From: Epiperipatus broadwayi
Lineage: Eukaryota; Onychophora; Udeonychophora; Euonychophora; Peripatidae
Direction: 5' to 3'
Assembly (NCBI GenBank): GCA_028023455.1
Contig: JAQFVV010012977.1
Span: 158,001 to 222,000 of the forward strand
Length of the DNA stretch: 64,000 nt
Shown: positions 57,995 through 64,000 of the stretch, piece by piece
Layout of the letters: every line of letters begins with the position of its first letter
How positions within the stretch are numbered: position 1 is the stretch's first letter
Position numbers and translations under genes: made by a program
Notes under the pieces: generated by a model
Databases searched by the model: none
What the model was told of the DNA's origin: nothing
What the model saw: the letters and a program-made list of their open reading frames with translations, nothing else

Positions 57995-58925
57995 TACATT
58001 TATCAAAATGTAACAGCAATAATTAGATTCCTTAGTGATGCTAGGATGATTTAAATTAAGAAAGAGTGTAATAGGGTAACTTCATATCTAAAGTTGCAAG
58101 AAACATTTTGTGAATTATAATGGAAAGTTAAAGGAATAAAAATAAATGAAGATTATGTTAACTCATCTAAATTTTTTAGATGATGTAATTGCTTTTGAAA
58201 ATACTGCTTCAGAGCTTCAGGAAACGTCACAAGATTTATCAGATGAAAGTAAGAAAGTAGAACTATAGATAAATCTAAAAAGCTAAAGTAATGTTCAATG
58301 GATTTTTTCAAAAGATAAAATTAAAGATTGATACTCATAAATTAAAAGATGTTGTCAACAACAAAAGTCTTATTAAATTATTAACACAGCTGTAAACCTA
58401 ACAGTTAAAAAATAATCATAAAATCAAGTTTAGATGGAGTGTTTGTGATAGAAATAACAATATTAAAAGGTATGTTTTGGAAAAGGAACATTTTCAATAG
58501 ATGTATTTTATCAGATTAATTTATGGATCTGAGATTTGGACACTTAACAGAAGAAAATACAAAAATTTATTGAACAATCAACAAAGTATAAGAGTAATAA
58601 TAAAGTTTTGAAAATGAAATGCATGTATGAGAGAACAAACAGATATTACTGACATAATTGAAAGAATTAAAAGACTGAAATGAAGCTGTAATTAGCATAT
58701 TGCTAAAACAGATAATACATGGGCAGATAAAATCTTAAACCAAATCTCAAAAGATTGAAAAAGATCCAAAAAGAAACCATATGTGAGATAGATGGATGAA
58801 ATAAGGAAGTTTGCTAGTGTGATTTGGATAGGAGAGGCTATAGATTGGAGCAGTTGGATTAATCTTGGAGAGACATTCTTTCTTTAATGGATCAATAATA
58901 ATTAAAAAATGTTGAAAAGATGATC
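57995..58925 (+). pseudogene. RTE retrotransposon copy, old and 5'-truncated
   Basis: Aligns by eye to 43440-44420: AAAATGTAACAGCAATAATT AGATT, the TTTTTAGATGATGTAATTGC motif C region, GGATCTGAGATTTGGACAC, GAACAAACAGATATTACTGA and CTTGGAGAGACATTC. It is riddled with stops, frameshifts and small deletions, and is the oldest-looking of the RTE copies. Confidence 0.8.
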
Positions 58926-58929
58926 ACGA

Positions 58930-59640
58930 GTTTATAAGCAGTTCTCGCATCAGACGTGACGGAAGTAGGTTGTAACCTATGAATTTTGAATTTTAGTGTA
59001 TGCTATTTTATTTCTGACCAAACCATACAGAGCTTTAAAAGAATATAAATATATATGTGATTTCCGATAATAGGTATAGTCGCTTTTTTTTTCAATTTTT
59101 CTTTTTCAAATTAAAACCACACATATTTTATTTAACATACTATTATTTCTGGAAAATTATAGCATCGTCTATCACTTAAAATCTTTTTTAAATAAATAAT
59201 TTTCGCCTTATATTTAGTTTTATATAACATGAATCTCTTTCTGATTTTGCGAGCTGAAGAACATCTTTAATTTCTTTAGTAAATGAGATTTAAAAAAAAA
59301 AAAATTCAATTATTTAAAAAGCACTCAAACTTTTTCAAAATCTTCTAATATTATTCTTTTTTTTTTTAATATATACGCAAAATTTTCCAAAACTTTCTTT
59401 TTTATTATTATACTTTATTTTATTTATTTATTTATTTATTTTTTAGAAAAATCACATTTTATTTTGTCAAGGTTGCTTTTTAAAAATTTATTTCCCATAT
59501 AATTTATAACTTGTTTCATATTTATAGTTTGCTTGATCTGTCCAAAATTAATTCATTACAGATAATTATCCATTATTCGTTCTTTTCTTCCGTCCTTGCA
59601 CATTATTTTGTTGCTATATAGTAATTATTTATATGTAAGA
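58930..59640. other. AT-rich, no assigned feature
   Basis: No motif, exon-like segment or repeat family recognised. Confidence 0.5.
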
Positions 59641-59644
59641 GTTA

Positions 59645-59977
59645 TATTTGAAAACCAGGCACTCTTCACAAACTTGGAGCTTTAATTGTAAAAATATAGG
59701 TTTGTGAAGAGTGCCTGGTTTTCAAATATTTGCATATAAGCTTGTATCCTGCCCATCCCTCTTCTATGTATTTAAATGGATACTGTCCTATACATGAGGG
59801 ATCAGAATGACTTCAGGTCACATGGGCTTGACAATAACGTTGGCATCAGTATGGGATTTAGCTTTCCATCATCAGATTTTCAATGATATGGATGGCTAAA
59901 AAGTTGGAAGTTGGAGTGGATTGAAGTCTGCTTATTAAAGTGTGAAGATTTGCTATCTTAATATAAACTGGGCACTG

Positions 59978-60012
<35 letters not shown>

Positions 60013-60205
60013 GCACTGATTATATATATATGGGAGATGATAATCTGGACCAACTGATGAGTGCTGGTTTAGCATAAAATACAAATATTGGTGATTATTT
60101 ATCTTTTCTATATGTAGGTGGTCATGTGTAAAAGTTGTATGAGATAGTGGATAGATAGTGAGTGCTTAAAAGTCTGAGTTCAAATCCCCTATATTTTTAT
60201 GTCTG
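59645..60205 (+). mobile_element. Retrozyme-like element copy
   Basis: Starts with an inverted repeat (TTGAAAACCAGGCACTCTTC near 59650, GAAGAGTGCCTGGTTTTCAA near 59706) and continues with CATGAGGGATCAGAATGACT, CATCAGATTTTCAATG, a hammerhead (60034-60103), and the B-box-like GAGTTCAAATCCCC near 60176. An (AT)n run at 59978-60010 with duplicated GGGCACTGATTATATATA was added later. No ORF. Confidence 0.65.
60034..60103 (+). ncRNA. Hammerhead ribozyme, decayed GAAA
   Basis: AATCTGGACCAACTGATGA (core 60054-60060), stem II GTGCT-GGTTT-AGCAT, AAAATACAAATA, TTGGTGATTATT. Stem I pairs ACCAA/UUGGU and ATAATC/GATTAT around a three-base bulge. The G of GAAA is A. Predicted inactive. Confidence 0.62.
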
Positions 60206-60289
60206 AGTTATATTTTCTGAATTTGTTTTATTTATTTCTTATTCTTGAAGATATAAATCCAATTTTCCTGAAGGTTTGTGATGTTCTAA

Positions 60290-60570
60290 TTATATTTTTA
60301 TATTGGACTGTTTCCATCATCTAATATGTGCATTGAATGTCTTTAGAAAAAATTAACTTTATTTAAATATTCCAGATACATTCAGCTATTAGTATTAGCA
60401 CATCAAACAGGTTAGTATATGCACAATGTTTCAAGAGGTAATGGTTAGAGCGTTACCTTAAAATTCAATACTCAAGAATCTGAGTCCAGATTCGAATCCC
60501 GTACTAGTACTGTCATTGGTCAGGCCAGCAATACCTGAAGAAGAGGGGAGAATAATAACTCTTAAAATAA
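60290..60570 (+). mobile_element. tRNA-derived SINE-like element
   Basis: ATGGTTAGAGCG (near 60445) matches a Pol III A box and AGATTCGAATCCCG (near 60488) a B box, with normal tRNA spacing. Downstream is a shared tail GTCATTGGTCAGGCCAGCAA then CCTGAAGAAGAG. The 5' part (AATGTCTTTAGAAAAAATTA) and the tail are also found at 33300-33830. It does not fold as a complete tRNA. Confidence 0.6.
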
Positions 60571-63144
60571 ATCCAATTTGTTCTTCTAGTTTTACGTGGA
60601 TATGCAATATCTACTTTCTTTTATTCAAGTTTTTTTATTCCTCCTCATTTCAGTCAGTCATAAGATTTTTATCTAATATTTTTTTTCTTTTTTTACTTAT
60701 AATATTTAATCAGTTTAAATGTAACATTAATTTAATAAATATCTGTATTGATATTATTTTTATAAACGTTTTTTTTTTTTTATGTAGTACTCAACGTTTT
60801 TTTTTTTAATATTAGGTACTTTTCAAAGGCACTTTCATTAAAAAAAAGTATTTACTCACTTGTAAAGAATCTTTAATAATTCAAAGCTTGAATTTCTTTC
60901 CTTATTTTTATTATTATTAATTTTCAAAAATAACATTAATTACAGACTGTTAGCAGTTTCAATTGTAGACTGTATCTTAGAAACAAAAAGAAATAAGTAT
61001 CAAATTAAAAAGTATTGGCAAAAACTCCATTATTTATTTTTATATAAATAACACACAGATGAAGATAATAACTTCTTGTTGCTATAGCAACTCTGCAGCT
61101 GGAATTTTCATCAAATGAAATAATCGTTAGCATTCAACCGCTCATTTGTAAAGAAAAAAAAAGTCAATTTAAAAACATTTTACAAGAAGAAAAAAAGAGT
61201 AAAAGTTCAAGATGATGTTAATTTTGCTAATGCGAATACTTTAAAATATAATTGGAAGCTTATTATTATTATTAATAATATTCGCGTGATGATAATTAAA
61301 ATTTTAAAGATTATTATACGATGCCATATTCCATAGTTAGAGCTGTAGTTAAGATTATATTAGGTTTGTTACTAGTTTGTATAGCATCATACTGCTTCCT
61401 TTGTAAAACAATTGTAAATTATATGCTACTTATAAATAATCTTTTAATAAAAATTTGGCGGTATTAGAAATTTTCTGGCCAACGGACTGTTTTTTTTTAT
61501 TTTATAAAATGGCCCGTGTTTTAAGTTACAATTGCACTGAAGAGAAGATAATGCATAAAGTCCAGCAATAATGTTTCATTATTATTATTCCCATATAAAT
61601 CACATTTTAAAATAAACTATTTAAAAAACTATACCACTATATTACACACTCATCAATAAAATAATTTTAGTTCAATTACAGAGTACTTAGGTACTTATAA
61701 ATGCTTATCAATAATCAGAAAAACATGGTTACACCTTAAACTAACTTATCATAAATGTATAGAAGTAAACAGTCACGAGTAAGTGCGAAATTTATGTTAA
61801 CTGAGATATTATTAAAACTCCAAAATGAACAATATAAATGAATACTATTAAGGTAGAATAATTAATTTTTCTAATACCTTTAACCTTACTCATACGCATA
61901 TATATATATTAGCGCTTAATAATAATAGATTTACATATATATTGTAACCTTAAATTTTATATTTAAAAATTTTATTGGCTTTTTTTTTCATGTTCAATTA
62001 AGTAAATCAATCCCTATTATTGGTAAGATGGAGATGATAAGGTTAAAAGTGAATTTAAGTCTTTTATAGTACCGTCTATTATAATAGAGTAGTAGAAATC
62101 CATCCAAAATGTTTCAGTTAATAGGCTTAAATTTTTTAATAAAACTTGAGAACTTTAACATTTAATCAAACTAATTATTATTGTAGAATATTCTGATGTT
62201 ATAAATTATTTATAAGTAAAATAAATAATTGTATATTTTATTTGTAAAGTAATAATCTAAATTAAAGTATAACATACAAATTTTAATATCTACGTTTATT
62301 TTAAAGATGATGACTCAAAATTCACACTTTTAAAATCCCCGGATGCTCAAGTTCGCCTGATTTCGATCATTACCATAGCAAAAAAAAAATCGTGAAAAGC
62401 AAAGAACTCTGGGTAATATTGGATGACATCACAGACCACATGATAATAATCTATAAATATTACTTCCTGTTAAAATTAAAATAGTATTTACTAAATTACA
62501 ATGCATCAAAGACTATATCCAATTAAATTATAAAATTAGCCTTCTTGTTCACCTTTTTCAATATGGAAGAATAGAGGAACATATTAGGCATTTTGGCTAA
62601 TTGGCAAAAGGTATCTTCTCATCAATCTAGATGGAATAATTGCAACAACAATAATGATTATTATGGAATATTATTTAAAAGAAAATCAAATTTAAATGTT
62701 TAACTCACCTATGGAATTTCTAAAATGACTTGTGGCATACTACTACATATAAATGTTGCAGAAATCATTTGTCTTTTCTCAGAAGTGGAAATAATTTGCT
62801 TGAAATAATAATGACTACCTCTCCCTATGGATTTATTGAATATTAGAAACTTTGTACAAATTTTACAGTGTACGTTCAACATATAATTATTCCTATAAGA
62901 AAACAGTTTATATTGATAAAAATAGCTTGAGTCAATAAATTATTTATTCTTTGCTAGGTCTCATAAATTAATAATATGACCAGAATAATAGCAGGAGGAA
63001 TTCCACTTTTTTAAATTAATGGATTATCAAACCACTGTATACCCGGGTCTCGTTTTATGCGGATTTTTTAAATGCGATTTTGAAGATATGCAATTCATGT
63101 TTCTTTTTAATATCTTTGTATGTGTTTTTCTTTTATGTGATAAA
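60571..63144. other. AT-rich, no assigned feature
   Basis: A GC-richer patch at 62330-62460 has no open frame or splice context that convinces me. A possible minus-strand donor (GTGAGTT) at about 62701-62709 follows a short open frame ending in TAG and is not called. Confidence 0.45.
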
Positions 63145-63278
63145 AATTATTAGATCAGAAATTGAGCTCCGATAATGCGCTATTACTTTAAATTTTATAA
63201 ATTTTGCGCACTCACACATCATATTTAAAGTAATAGTGCATTATCGGAGTTTGACTTCCATCTAATAATTTCAATATT
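63145..63278. mobile_element. Hairpin/MITE-like element, about 134 bp
   Basis: ATTATTAGATCAGAAATTGA then GCTCCGATAATGCGCTATTA is mirrored by TAATAGTGCATTATCGGAG then TTTGACTTCCATCTAATAAT, about 48-bp arms around a 30-bp loop. No ORF. Confidence 0.7.
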
Positions 63279-64000
63279 TTCAGCACTTTATAATAGTACT
63301 GTAATAGATTTTATGCAATAAAGAAATTCATAATTCACTTAAAATCAGGATTTCCACATTTTATATACACACATTAAATTTTACAAGATTATAATGTCTA
63401 AAACTCTGGTCTCTCCAACTGACAACTTATTTCACTCCATCTCATTAGCTAGTAACTTCAACCATCAAATAAAGCAATTCAAAATAGACTGTAACTTAAC
63501 TGATGTTGTTTAGCCCTTTATGTAACCTAAAGTTTTTCCATATGGTCTTTTGCTGTTCATGTGATTTTTATGATGGATTAGAGTGGTTTGCAGCAGAGAC
63601 ATTTTGAAGCTTGGATTTATTTTCCTAATTCTCCATAGTTTTTCCATAATTTTTACAAAGTATTTGGGATTGCTCTCTTGTGAAGATATTTGAGGCCATT
63701 TGGAAGAACTGAATAATAGATTAATTTAGTCTGTATTTTATGTTATCTCCAAGTGTTTTTCTATTTCTCAACTTATCTACTGCAAATTAGATTTCTCAAT
63801 ATTGTACTCCTAAAACACTATTCATATTTGAATTCTGGACTTTACAAATAATTCCTAATTGTACCTTTTAATTAAAATTTTCATTACACTCAACTTTGCT
63901 GATTGGATGAGAGAGTCTGGTTGTTGGGAGGGGCCTTAGAAGCCTAAATCCTGGTTCTTTTGAGGGGAAAAACTTGGATGAAAGTGCTGTGGGGATCGTT
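63279..64000. other. No assigned feature; less AT-rich at the end
   Basis: The last 100 bp (from about 63895) is noticeably richer in G than the rest, but the window ends before a gene structure could be seen. Confidence 0.4.

Noticed and set aside
62690-62790. Minus-strand exon candidate with GTGAGT donor
   Set aside because: The only open frame ends in TAG exactly at the donor and the acceptor is poor.

Overview
The window looks like AT-rich (roughly three quarters A+T by eye), non-coding nuclear DNA of an invertebrate animal. Evidence for a metazoan: RTE-type non-LTR retrotransposons, Penelope-like elements (PLEs) with GIY-YIG endonuclease domains, tRNA-like Pol III boxes in dispersed repeats, long microsatellites, and a few short intron-flanked exons. 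There are no bacterial-style genes, operons or ribosome binding sites. I cannot name the species; a lophotrochozoan, cnidarian, arthropod or flatworm would all fit.

Layout. 0-11.6 kb: a 0.7 kb palindrome, a pair of 337-bp-spaced direct repeats, RTE debris, two head-to-head PLE endonuclease ends (3.5 and 4.1 kb), a hammerhead-ribozyme element (6.2-6.9 kb), a 5'-truncated RTE copy on minus (9.4-10.9 kb). 14-17.7 kb: a degenerate tandem array (about 530-bp period) carrying a hammerhead ribozyme, a palindromic hammerhead element, a retrozyme-like element, two (ATT)n arrays and another hammerhead palindrome. 18.1-18.8 kb: RTE 3' end. 21.16-28.62 kb: a 7.5 kb foldback element whose arms each contain a long 47-bp tandem array. 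28.8-29.4 kb: retrozyme-like element with direct repeats. 29.6-32.3 kb: palindrome made of near-identical 409-bp units. 32.3-35.1 kb: three well-formed exons of an unidentified host gene on minus. 35.48-41.12 kb: an LTR retrotransposon without pol, inserted in (AT)n, oriented minus. 41.2-44.4 kb: nearly full-length but dead RTE element. 44.7-45.1 kb: hammerhead palindrome. 45.3 kb: one possible plus-strand exon. 47.1-50.9 kb: a LINE C-terminal relic, then an eroded, nearly complete PLE on minus with a hammerhead element nested in it. 51.44-55.83 kb: second foldback element. 56.4-60.6 kb: another foldback, (TAGA)n, an old RTE copy, a retrozyme-like copy and a tRNA-headed SINE. 60.6-64 kb: mostly unassigned AT-rich DNA.

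Most interesting signal: at least five type I hammerhead ribozyme motifs with intact cores (CUGANGA ... GAAA) and a very short stem III, plus about five decayed ones, spread over three related element architectures (palindromes, direct-repeat retrozyme-like units, a tandem array). They sit beside PLE relics, the only elements here whose class is known to carry similar ribozymes. The second signal is architectural: several large foldback structures, two with tandem arrays or direct subunits inside their arms, repeatedly bounded or centred by (AT)n.
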